A stretch of DNA of 64,000 nt, taken from assembly GCA_022457155.1 (NCBI GenBank), contig JAJGOT010000473.1:372001-436000 (forward strand), written 5' to 3'. This DNA is from Cladopsammia gracilis. Its lineage: Eukaryota > Cnidaria > Anthozoa > Scleractinia > Dendrophylliidae. Both the position numbers and the translations under genes were made by a program. Shown piece after piece: positions 42,940-54,700 of this stretch; positions within the stretch are counted from its first letter, which is position 1; the number at the start of each line of letters is the position of its first letter. Under the pieces are notes generated by a model, which saw only the letters and a list, made by a program, of their open reading frames with translations, did not search any database and was not told where the DNA came from.

Positions 42940-43580
42940 ACGCCACGAGCGATTCTCGGAGGTGTTTTTTCGAACCTTATCTGAAAGATTATGCAATTTT
43001 TAGCTCTTTTTACGTAATGTTAATTAAGGTTAGGAAATATAAACTATCAAAAACTGCAAAATTGGTGGGTGGCAAAAACCGCTAATGAGCCATACATTCT
43101 TTTTAAACAGCATTGCACAAAGAACATCCAGTATACGTGCACAAATTAACATAGAAAGCTAATTTCGCTATGCCCTTTCAATATTCGGAGTTGATTTTTT
43201 GTTGCTCGCTTACAGAATGAGACGCATATATTTATGAAACAATAATTGTAAACCATTTGGAACAAAATATATTGCATAGTCATTGTCTCTGATCATCAAA
43301 TTAGGAGCAAAAGACAGTTTGCGCTCCTGTAAAGAAAGAAAAACTATTGTCTTATGACATTTTCTTGAAGATGTTGCCAACAGTTGTCACACGCAAATAT
43401 GATTTTCCTGTTTGAATATTTTAAAAAGCTCACTATATATATTTTGCAAGCCCTCGTTCTTACACCTCAATCAGTCAACTCCCTGAAGTAGGTCGCATCA
43501 CGTAGGAGACGAACACGAAGTTTCTGGTTGCACTGTTAATTTTTAATAGGAGTCTTCAAATAACAGCTTCAAGGTATGGT
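42940..43580 (+). pseudogene. decayed LOX promoter and signal-peptide exon
   Basis: The block matches 15220-15840, upstream of gene A. A TATATATATT run sits at 43435-43444. The exon (about 43508-43573) still reads ACGAAGTTTCTGGTTGC and ends CTTCAAG|gtatgg, but the ATG is gone. It is a dead copy from tandem duplication. Confidence 0.75.
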
Positions 43581-43934
43581 ATAAAGTTTATTCCTTTAAT
43601 TTTCTACTTGGAGGAACGATTTTCAGAGATTTCGCAAACGTTGATTCGACATTATTGTTGCGACAAAGCGTAAACAAGGTAATTTGTTCCCTACAAAGCT
43701 GCAGTGTGTTGTGTGCTGCGTGTATATTCATCAACTTTGGTTCGGTGGTTTTAGTTATTCACATAAAATTCGGGTTGATGGTTCTGCGTTCTTTACAATA
43801 AACGTGTCGAGATAAAATGTTTATTATTTTCCCTACGCAATCGGTAGTTTTTTTAAGAACTTGAAATATCAATAGATTGGCTTACCGGACATTCAGTTGT
43901 TGTTGGCTGTCTGGTTTTGTGACTAGTCGTTTGA

Positions 43935-44470
43935 TTGGTTGGTTGCAGTTTCACTTAGTATTTGATTGGTATTCACAAAACTGAAGTGTGAAGGCTTGGA
44001 GAGTACTTTGATTTTATTCGATTGTAGCGAAGAATTAAAGCTGTGAAGGCGATGATGTTTCATAGGATGGACCAAAAACCGCCCATCACAAATGCTTATA
44101 TCAATTTGAATTCAAAAGTTCATCAGCTTCTACAAAAACTGATACGCTTTTTCACTCTTCCTAGGTCAACCTTTTCAGTTCGGTGCTGTCATCTTATATC
44201 ATGAATAGCAAAGGCAACAAAAGCAGACGGGTTGTCGCGCTTTCTAAAAAAAAATACGTTCCCCTATGCCATGAATTATGTCTCTTATGAATGACGCTAT
44301 CTTAATATACAAACGACGCTAACTTGTAAGCTTTTAATTCTTAGTCCTTGCAATTTCCACTTCGCTGCACTCGAATAAAATCAAAGTACTCTCTAAGCCT
44401 TCACACTTCAATTGCATCAGTGCCAATCAAATAAGTGAAACTGCAACCACCAAACAAACGGCTAGACACG
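43935..44470. repeat. inverted-repeat element
   Basis: Left arm GAAGTGTGAAGGCTTGGAGA with ACTTTGATTTTATTCGA and right arm TCGAATAAAATCAAAGT with AAGCCTTCACACTTCA are inverted. The right arm is repeated at 45680-45820. No coding capacity was recognised. Confidence 0.65.
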
Positions 44471-45827
44471 AAGCCACGCTTGCCCGGCTTTTTTTTTGAT
44501 ATATCTGTCAGCTTTTGATCTCTAGATTACCTTTTCAGCCTTTTTATCTCTTAGCAAAGTGGACATTTGAGTGATTTAAAAAATAACCTATTGGAAAATG
44601 CAGGCATAAAGTAGCCTCAAACATCGGCGTGTGTTGTTAAATAAACCCAGACGTATTGTGTGGTTGTGAATTTTGGTCAATACAATTGTACAATAGCTTT
44701 ACCTATTAACAAAATGCCTAATAAATACACTTGAACAAAGAAACTATGCATACTAGCTTCAAACCAGTGAGTCTATTATTAAAACCGGACGCCTTGTGTG
44801 ACACGACAATTTTTGCAAGAAAACACATGGATGGACCCATGACTAACATACTATTTGCATGTTTTTCTTGTCAGTAGATCTACCATTCGTCTGTGTTGTA
44901 GCATGTGCTATCAATATCCATGCAGTGTTCATGTTTTTTTTTCAGGCCTTTTTTCGCAATATCAATAAGCACATGACAAGAAGTCTTGCCAAACAAGTTT
45001 ATTGTGTCAAATTCGACTGTTAGGAACTAGACTGCGCATGACGTCGGAACTTCGTCAATAGACTCCATTGGGAGGAAGGGATAGTTTTATATGCTTGCCC
45101 CCTTTGAAACTGAGCTTATGACTGAAAGATCAACGACACGCGTGTTGAGATGAGACCTAGGTGACGTCAGTGATCGGTTCGTAATTACCATCTACTACTA
45201 TCGATACTATCTATCATAATTATTGCGCTGCCGAGGTCCCCCAGCCCCACCCACGGTCACTAGAGCAGAACTTTGGTTTGACTTTGGCATCGGTTATTGC
45301 GATTTTCTTATTGTTATATGTTTCTGTGCGCAAAATGTAAGTTGAAATAACTTTGGAAAAGGGGCGTCAGAAAATGAAAAATGCAGACACTGGTTCACGT
45401 GTTCTAAGACATTACCTTCGCGTGTGCATTGAACTATGTTTACAGGTTCAATTAATGTTGTCGGATCAAAGCTCAAAGCCTAAAAGTCAAGACTGAACGA
45501 GTAAACCGAGCGCCTGTCCCGGGCATGCAGATAGTTGGGAGAGGCGATACGAAAGGAAACGGCGCGAATGAGCGATGTGACGAACGGGAAAAACCTTTCT
45601 TTTGCGCCACTCACAACTATCTTGGCTTGTAGCTTTGAGCTTTCATCCGACAACGTTAATTGAAATAGCTGTATATGAATGACGCTATGCTGAAACATAC
45701 AAACGACGCTAACTTGTAAGCTTTTAATTCTTAGTCCTTAAAATTTCCACTTCGCTGCATTCGAATAAAATCAAGGTACTCTATAAGTGTTCACACTTCA
45801 CTTGTGTTAACGCCAATCAAATTGTTA

Positions 45828-45947
45828 GGCCCAGTTCAAACGTCGAACTTCACATGTGCCGAATCTAATGCAAATGAGCAAAATCTTTTGTTCTTGCTGA
45901 TTTGCATTAGATTCGGCACATGTGAAGTTCGACGTTTGAACCGGGCC
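45828..45947. mobile_element. 120-bp palindromic MITE, copy 2
   Basis: Same length and ends as copy 1. Target duplication TTA at 45825-45827 and 45948-45950. It lies next to the duplicated 45680-45820 repeat. Confidence 0.9.
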
Positions 45948-45999
45948 TTAGTCACGATCCATGCATCCTTGGCTCTAGCTTTGCTATCTGGCAGTTTTT

Positions 46000-48020
46000 C
46001 ATCCCCAGATTACTGTTTCAGCCTTTTTTCCTCTGTAAGCGAAGTGTAAATTTGAGTGAATAAAAAATATATATATTGGAAGCTTCAAATGTTAGCGCGC
46101 ATGTATTACCTAGTAATAAACCCATGCAGACGCATTTTGGTCAAGACAATGGTATAGTACAATATTTACATAATAATGATGCATAAACACCGACCGTGAT
46201 AAAGCAATCAACCAATTCTTGAAGAAGAACAAATCGTGCTCTGTTGTATCCCAATTTGAAAAGTTTAACGAGTGCAAAAAGTATAATCTCAATTTAACTT
46301 CATTATGCTATGATCTATGTTTCCGAGCAGAGAGCAGAACGTCGACTATCAAACGCTGTTTTGACTTTGGTATCGGTATAAATTGAAATTTGTTCACAAT
46401 AAAACATTGTAAATTTTGACTTTGGCATCGGTATTAATTGAGATTTGTTAAGAATAGTTCTTCTTTTCTATTTAGTTGGCAGGTCAAATGTTACAGACAG
46501 TTCAAAATTCCTGTAATATAATTGAGGAAAAACTGAAGGAATTACTTGTAGAAAGTTCGTCCGAACCATTTATTATTAAGTTTATTTTCACACAAAAAGA
46601 GCTGGTTGAATCAAAAAGAATGATGCGTGAGTTCAGAGATTATTAAGAAGGCGTCGCGCCATGATGCTGTGATCAGTCGCCCGTTTCCTACATGATCTTT
46701 TCTTTGTCGAGGAAAACAAAAAGAATATAAATTCGAATTTTCTGAACGCTTATAAACATAGCCAAGCAGAAAATGGTTACTTGAAAAGGGAACGACCTGA
46801 AATAAATCACTTCAGATGTTTGTGCATCGCTAGGTGTAAACAACTCCAGTTTAAAGTTCTAAAGGTGGGTTAAAAAATCGTTCATCTAAGTTAAATATAT
46901 ACACTCTTTAATACTTTATCGTACCTAATCGCAGAAAGCGATCTAATAATTCTATATTTTTGAACGCACTCTTACACTTATATGACTTTTTAACTAAAGT
47001 TTTACTATTTTCGCGGTTGTCCCGAGCGGAGCGGTTGTCCCGAGCTTGCGGCCCTTCTATTTTAATTGCCTGAAGTGTGCACCACGAAATTTATGTCTCA
47101 CGACTTGATTTGATAGTTTTTTAAGCTGTATTTTGCATGTCTCATTGTCAATGATTTCCATCGGTTGTTCAATTGATATTGGTGTATAGTCTGGTGCTCG
47201 TGTCTGGTCGGCTAACGTTTTCCTTACTTTATGCGAGTTGAGTGTCTTGAAACGAGCTTCTGGCGAGTATTTTTTAAAGATCATTGGAAGTAAATTGTCT
47301 GTTTTAATGTCTCTACTCACTTTGTCACAGTGCCGACTTTTGTCGCCGTGACGGGTGGAAGAAACAGGACATACGTCCCAATTGACATCAATCACTCATG
47401 GAGACCAGACCACAACACCGGGGACTGCGTCCCCTACTCATTTTCGAACAGTGATGAGGGTTCTTTTACGTCCCCTACTATTTTGATGCGAGAAGGTGCA
47501 GGAGACAAGGCCAACGGCTTAACTTCACCGCCCAATGACGCAATCGCAGAAAAACCCGATTCGGTTCGGAGTCTAGGAATAAACCATTCTATAAGCCTAA
47601 AAGCGTAGATGCCGGGCTAAAATGTTGAAACACAAACAAATCACGAAGGCACCTTAGATGATGTAAAGATTTAATTTACAAAACAATCTGCTCCGCAAAA
47701 CATTAGCATGGGTCAATATTTTTATCGTTTATTCCATTGCCATACCAACACAGAAAACTAGAACTCATCTGCTGTGAATTACACACGCGTGCATAAAGCT
47801 TGTTTACATGCGTGCTGTACGCGCGATCGAGGGTCCAATAGTTATCACCCTGTTTTTGCTTTAAATTTGATTTTACTGTGGATTGCAAAGTTAGCACTTC
47901 TTTTATTCGGATCTGAAATTCATGCAAGCAAGCGATTTGAATGCATGTATAATAATTCCCGGAAATAAAAAAACATCACTGCAATGACAATTCGTTTAAA
48001 AAACTAACTTCCTTTTAACT
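46000..48020. other. upstream of gene B, no confident gene
   Basis: The longest ORF is minus 47395-47057 (112 residues, with LADQTRAPDYTPISIEQP and a basic C-terminus). It is richer in charged residues than nearby noise and could be a broken exon, but no domain or splice partner was found. The rest is AT-rich. Confidence 0.3.
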
Positions 48021-48031
48021 TACTGTAGTAT

Positions 48032-48038
48032 TATAAAT
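48032..48038 (+). promoter_or_regulatory. TATA-like box for gene B
   Basis: TATAAAT lies about 120 bp before gene B's ATG, near the spacing at the other signal-peptide exons. Confidence 0.35.
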
Positions 48039-48153
48039 TTGTTTTATGAATATTGTTTGAACGATAGGTACACGGACTGACAACAATCAACAAGTGCCTT
48101 GAATTCCTGACGTCGTGTAAACTACAGACAATCAAGAATTTTCAGCGTCAGTT

Positions 48154-48215
48154 ATGGACACGAAGCTTTTGGTTGTACTCCTAACCTTAATTGGAGGCTA
48201 CGTTGCAGCTTCGAG
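48154..48215 (+). CDS. gene B exon 1: signal peptide
   Basis: ATG at 48154. A hydrophobic core ends at VAAS before a phase-2 donor gtagcg. It is homologous to 15779-15834 and 5021-5076. Confidence 0.85.
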
Positions 48216-51200
48216 GTAGCGTTTATTTTTATTCCCTTTTCACTTATTAAGGGCATTTTTCACTGACATTTTGTTGCTAAACATTGAATAACCTATTATA
48301 TATAATTTCCAAAGAGAAAATGAGGTAAGAGAGTAGAAACCCGTTCCCCATGATAATTTTTTCAATCTTATATTAGTTTGATATCTCTTAATTTACCAGC
48401 AAAATTGTGCTGACTGCCCATGCGTGGACATTCAACCAAAATGTCAACTTTGTGTTACTTTCGTGACTCTCAGACTATTATTATTTGTTTTTGTTTTTGA
48501 CAAATGCCAGTTCTTACCTACAATGCAATTTGTTGCTTTAGTAATGTGCTATATAAAATTAAGGAGCCCGTCCCAGCTAATGCCGTTTGTCCATATACTA
48601 TTGGATTGAAACTATAAAAAAGTTTCTTTGGCTGTGGACAACCAGGATGGAAGTCAAGGATTATAGCTTGCGAAAATTGACCAATTTTATTAAGTTGCTT
48701 CTTTGTCATCCTTAGAAAAAAAAAGTTTAAAAATTTGCATCACTTGATATTTTCCCTCAGTCTGTAGGAGCATTTTGTGAGTAAGCACACGGTGGCATTG
48801 CCTCTTTAATGGGACACTGTCCCGGCTAAAATATTCATTCAAATTCATTAGCATATATTACCATAGCCAAAAACAATGGAAAAATAAAAATTATCTGAGA
48901 TAAAAAATTAACTACAACATACTATATATAGCCGAATATTTGAAAACATAACCGATGAAAATTACAGCAATTTTATTACAACCAGGCCAAACAAGGGTTT
49001 TTATGATCCCGATTAGCCCGAAAATCACAGAGAAGAGAGGGAAGAGGCCTGGTAAAGGAAGCAAGAGCGAGGAAAAAAAAGACTCGCAACAGCCTTTAGC
49101 CTTTATATTGTGGAGTTTTTGAACGACAAAACAAAAAAACCGAAGGCCAAACACACTCACAGACGATTACTTAGGGCGACGTGGTTTACAAAATTCCAGC
49201 TTGATGGGGGGATTAATAGACCGGGGAGGAGGAGGGGGCTTATTTTAAACGAAATGATGGACTTGTTGTGCCAGGAACGTATAGTGCGATACACAAGAAA
49301 AAAATAAAAACAGAACTTGATAACAAAGTATTGAAACTGTCCGATATGAAATTGGATACTTCCCCTTTAAAAGAGGGGGAGACTTAATAGAGTGTTTAAC
49401 CGTAAGCGCACAGAATATTTGTCATGCACAAGTCATCATGCTGATAAGTATTAAACCTTCTTTTCAGGTATGCACTAACTCGCCAATGTGAAGTCTCCCT
49501 TCCCCAGAAGTCCAGTGCGGTCTGCAGAGCCAAGAGGATTTTGGAACTTAAAAAAATGAAGGATAAATGGAATGTGTATACCAGCCCGTATGGATTCGCT
49601 TTGCTGAACGTGTCGAGCTCGGTGTCGTTCATATTTACTACTTTTGTAGCTCCCTTTACGAGATTCTATTTTGAGGGATATCTTCAAACTGTACTTGTAA
49701 GCGACGGATCCAGAATCGTTTACAACAATTTAGTTAATAAAGTCACTGACAAGGAAATTAGCCACATGTACAACTACAAGATTCTGTCACAGTTTTTCGA
49801 GATGTCGGCAAAGCTCGGAGGGGTAAGCACATTTTCTTTTTGTTCAATCCTTTGTCCGATTTGCACGCATTTATGGTTAAAGAATATTTCTGAAATGATA
49901 CGTTTAAAAGAGATTTCTTAAAACATAAAACTGTAAAAACGAACGATAAAATCCGACGTTTCGGAGAAGTCATCACTCCATTATCAAGGAAAATATAAAA
50001 AGATCATGCAAATTATATAATTTATATTTCATATTTTCCTTGATAATGGAGTCATGACTACTCCGAAACGTCGGATTTTATCGTTCGTTTTTACAGTTTT
50101 ATGATACGTTTAGTGTCAAAAAATATTGGGCCTTGCTTGCGCATGCGTAGGAAAAAACAGTTAAGCTTATAGGTACTGTTCAGTTGAATATATGTTGTTT
50201 CATTTTTTCCTCTGGTTTAAAAATTTAAAACATTGTTTTGCGAATCAATTTTTCAGACGATGGTAAATAATATAAGATAAAGAAAAAGAAAAACTACTTA
50301 ATTTGAAAATGTCTAAACCAGAAAACAGTAAACTGTAAAATATATACACTTCATACATTTTTCTGCCTTGATTATAGTTATACCAGGAAAAAAATGTTAC
50401 TCCCAGTAAGTGATACCTTGGTTATACATGATGAAAAATGTTGTATTACATATTATTATATATATATATATATATTTTTTTTTACTAAGTCAGCCAATAT
50501 AGAAAATTACTTTTGTTGTTACTTTTAGGAATACGCCACCCGGCCATCCCAACACGAGCCCTTCATTGATGTCAAAACTGATTGGATTAGTGACAAGTAC
50601 TTCACTCAACAACGTCTGGCAGGAGTCAATCCTATGTCATTGAAACGAGTGACTATTAATTCCTCCGAAGGTAGGCGATCCACCAGTGCCAAGAGTCGTA
50701 CTGCTGTCTAATCCCTCTCCCCCTATCTCCCTTCCAATTCACAATTATTGCACTTGTTTGGTCAGTTCAAACGGAAGAAATCAAAGTAAAGGCAAGATAA
50801 GTTTCTACTTCACAACCACACCATTTGGTTGAAATATCCCACCCCGACAATCCCAGTTAAACTTTTTTTAGCTACATTCCGAGAACTGCACAATCTACGG
50901 CCACTACTTTTCATTTTACAGTCTGAAGTCGACAGTCCACAATCACGATTCACAATAACAACCATTATATATGCGCATACCGCTTCGTTTACATTTACAG
51001 TCAACCTCGTTCCCAGGGTCTTCGCTCTTCAGCTTTCTGAAAGATGCCTGAAACTAGTAAGCTCAACGTGGTTTGGCATATGACACTGTCCTGATTGGTG
51101 TAGTCACTGGCTCGCGCCTTTGTTTATACGACCCCTTTCTAATATACTGTGCGATTTCAGTGTCATAATGCCAATCTAGACCAATCAGAGCACTAAAGGA

Positions 51201-51731
51201 ACGATAAATTAATAAAGAAATAAAAAACGCGCCGAGTGCATTATTGAGTTATAAAGCAAGCGGGAATTTTTAAGAACACGAGAGAAGTGCAGAGAAGCAC
51301 GAGCCAAAGGCGAGTGCTTCTCGCACTTCTCGAGTGTTCTTAAAAATTCCCAAGTGCTTTATAACTCAATAATGCACGAGGAACAAGTTTTTTTATTTCT
51401 TTTATAAAATGAAAACGGTTTTAATGAAGCTTACGTCACGCGCGTGCTTTATCGAGTTATAATGAACTCGGTTTGACCAATCATAGCGTGCGCATTTCCT
51501 TGAGCATTTTATAATATAGTGTAAAATACACTGTAAGAGTATTTTTTCATTTCGTTGTTTCATCCTTCATGCAGGAATAGGATTGGAATGGACGAAATTA
51601 AAGGAAACACTAAATCCTGAGTTTGACTGGCAAGCCGCTGTACAAAAGGCTTTGGGCACTAGCGACTCTTTGGATGAGGTATTACCTTCTTTTAGTAATT
51701 TTTCATACGAAATGATTGAAATACTTTTTTT

Positions 51732-51764
<33 letters not shown>

Positions 51765-54700
51765 TTTTTAATTTGGACTGACTTAACGTGTGAATCTGTA
51801 TTTGTGACAACTGATTGTGGCTATTTCTTGGTTGATTTTTAGGCCATTCTTCAGGGCCGAATCTACGCTCTTCGTTATGAGTTGTGTGATGACCTGCCCA
51901 GAGAACCAGACCTCACGGATAACGATCCTAACCGAAGAATGTGGGATACTCTCTCTCCAACTGCCCTGTTTGCATCTGCCAGAAACTTGGTTACAAATCG
52001 CAATCATCTCGTCCCTGTGGCCATCCAAATGGACCACAAACCAGGTAAAGTAAACTAAAGAATTCATCCATTTTTTACCAGCATTCAGTTAATATCTAGT
52101 AAAACCAAACTCTTTATAAGGCCCGTTTTAACCGTCAAATTTCACAAGTGCCGAACTTAAAGCAAGTGAGCAAGGACAATACTTTTTTCGCATTAGCATT
52201 AGATTCGGCACATGTGAAATTCGACGTTTAAAACGGGCCTTAAAGTTGAAATGCATGATGGTGTAAATGAGTTCGGCGTATCTTACAATGGTGTCAACTT
52301 TCCCAGTTGCCAAACTGGCAGGCTCCAAGTTGCGGCTTTTAATTGGTGAAAATTCTGCCCAACAAAGGGTTAAATGAGCCTATTATTTTTTGTTCGCTTA
52401 TGTATTTGCTTATAGTCATGTTAAGCAGGATTATGACACTACCGCTGTAAAAAAGAAAACAGATCAGTGCACTTCTTTTAACCTTTCGATTCTGTGCTTC
52501 TAAATGGTAAATTGCTGCTGGTATCAAAAACAACCAGTTAATGCTACAGAATATTATTTTCTCGTCAGATTCTCCGGTTTACACTCCCGATGATGGCGAT
52601 AACTGGATGATGGCCAAACTAAATGTCCAAGTCACAGATCTCGGATATGCACAAATTGTGGAGCACCTCGCTAAGGTATGTTTTCCTGAATTATTTTTTC
52701 CACCAAAAGAAACTGAGATATGATTAAAGCTAGGAATATTTTGACTACCGCTAGACCAAGTTAAGGTTACCGTGTACCTTCAGATCGACCATTTTATTGA
52801 ATTTTTTTTTTTTTGGGCGTCAAAATAAAGTTTACATAATGAACTTTCATCCCAAAAAAATTATCGAAAAATAGTGAAAATTGACGGAGAAATGACGGTA
52901 TCACGTTTTGAACGGAAGTAAAAGTTTCTCTTTTGATTGAGTAAGCGGCGCTGTTTTCTCAAAGGTAATGTTTCGCTTGTAGGGGACACTTTAAAGAGCT
53001 ACAACTCAAAGGGAATTTGTTCGATTTTCCTCAAATTTGGACAGAAGCTAGGCTAACATATAATCAACAAAAAATATTTCAGTAATAAAAAAGGTTAAGA
53101 GAGTAAAATGGTACGAATAAAATTATGTTTTGACCTTGTAGCATGAACCCTGACGGAGAATTTGGGAAATCTCTCAAATTTTTCAGCAAGCATGTTCGAG
53201 CACTTTTTTCACAACATTTACACAAACTGTTAAGGCCCATCACCAGGTCCAACCCCCCTGCGGTAGTTATATCATTCAATTAACTTATTTTCCCCTTTTT
53301 TGCAGGTTCATTTTATGATGGAGGCATTTTGTATTATATTAAGACGAACTCTGTCTTCTCAACATCCGTTGCATGAAATACTCCAGTATCATTGCAGAGA
53401 TGTGACCGTCCCGAACACGCTTGGAGCGCCAGCACTTGTAAACGAAGGGGCGTATATGGATCAGCTGTTTGCATTTGGAAATAAAGGAACAGAACGACTT
53501 CTCACAGATGCATATCCATTATCCACATGGAATGTGACAGATTTTAGAAGCCAATTAAAGGTACGTTATTGTTTCGGCTTCCTTTTCTTAATGCCAGTGT
53601 AAAAGAAAAGGATTGGACACGAGCATGAACTGTTCTTGTGCTTATGCTTTCGTTCTATTTGGTTGTTTTTACTTGACTCTTTGAATGGGAATGAGAATAA
53701 CGAGCGATGGAACCAACTATGATTTGACCTGAAACTCTTATAATTTCTCGGCGAGTCTAATGCACTCTCCAAGAGTGCGATATACAATTATTGTAGTCTC
53801 CTTTGTGGGGCGAGAAGGTTGTCGCCACAAAGGATCATATTCACAAGTGATTTCTGAATAACAATGCGCTCAAATTTTCACTTTAGTCAATGGAATTCAA
53901 TTCAACTAATTGAAATAAATGAACTTTGAAGTCAAAGAATTGATGAGTAAATGTCCTCAATGCGTATTTGGGTCACGCTATTAAATACGTTTTTAATTTA
54001 GCATTTTCGAAACAAAACGTGGTTTATGGCCTGAGTCCAAGTGCTTTCTTCATGCTACATATTTAGAAACAACATTTTCCGTTAGTGTATATTTAGGTTT
54101 TTCGTGATGTGAACTCTTATTTACCACGATTTACGTCATCACATGGTCAAAGTGCTCACGAGACACAGCCGAGTGAGTCAGCAACAAATTTTGACCATGT
54201 GGTGACGTAAATCGTGGTAAATAAGAGTCGACACCACGGAAAACCGGTGGAAATCTGTTTTTTTACCACAATGTTTAGAAATTGCGCGATGTTAGCCAGC
54301 ACCGTTGTCTGCACTCTCATTTACCACCCGCATCAAACAATCAGATTGCGAGATTACGGGCAATTGTGGTAAAATAGCGTTTACCTCAATCTTGAAAATC
54401 AATTTGAAGTCCGCAGATGATAGTTAATTTTCCATGCTGAGTTTGAAGTCGAAGAATTGATGAATAATAAACAGTGAATTTTGTTTCCCGAGAATCTCGA
54501 TGTTTCCCGAGACGAAGTCGAGGGAAACAAAATTCACTGTTTCCCTCGGGACCAATCATAAAATGATCTGTTATATAGCAACACAAAATAAAACACAACA
54601 CAAGACAGTTTGAAAAACGCGCCAAGCACTCGGTCCATCATAATCATGCCACCTTTTGTCACGGTCTGATCACGTGCGCTAGCGGGCAACAGTGCAATGT

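Larger units (their letters stand above)
37920..43000. repeat. downstream block of gene A, duplicated at 60680-62940
   Basis: Segments in the same order recur downstream: 38380-38780 at 60690-61450, 38760-39070 at 61455-61800, 40590-40680 at 62040-62110, 41640-41720 at 62160-62300 and 42440-42990 at 62300-62940. The downstream copy is shortened by deletions. No gene was recognised. ATC-type microsatellite at 39961-40010; GTT microsatellite at 41128-41160. Confidence 0.8.

Noticed and set aside
47057..47395. Minus-strand ORF of 112 residues as a gene
   Set aside because: No domain, promoter or splice partner could be seen; mentioned only as a possible broken exon.
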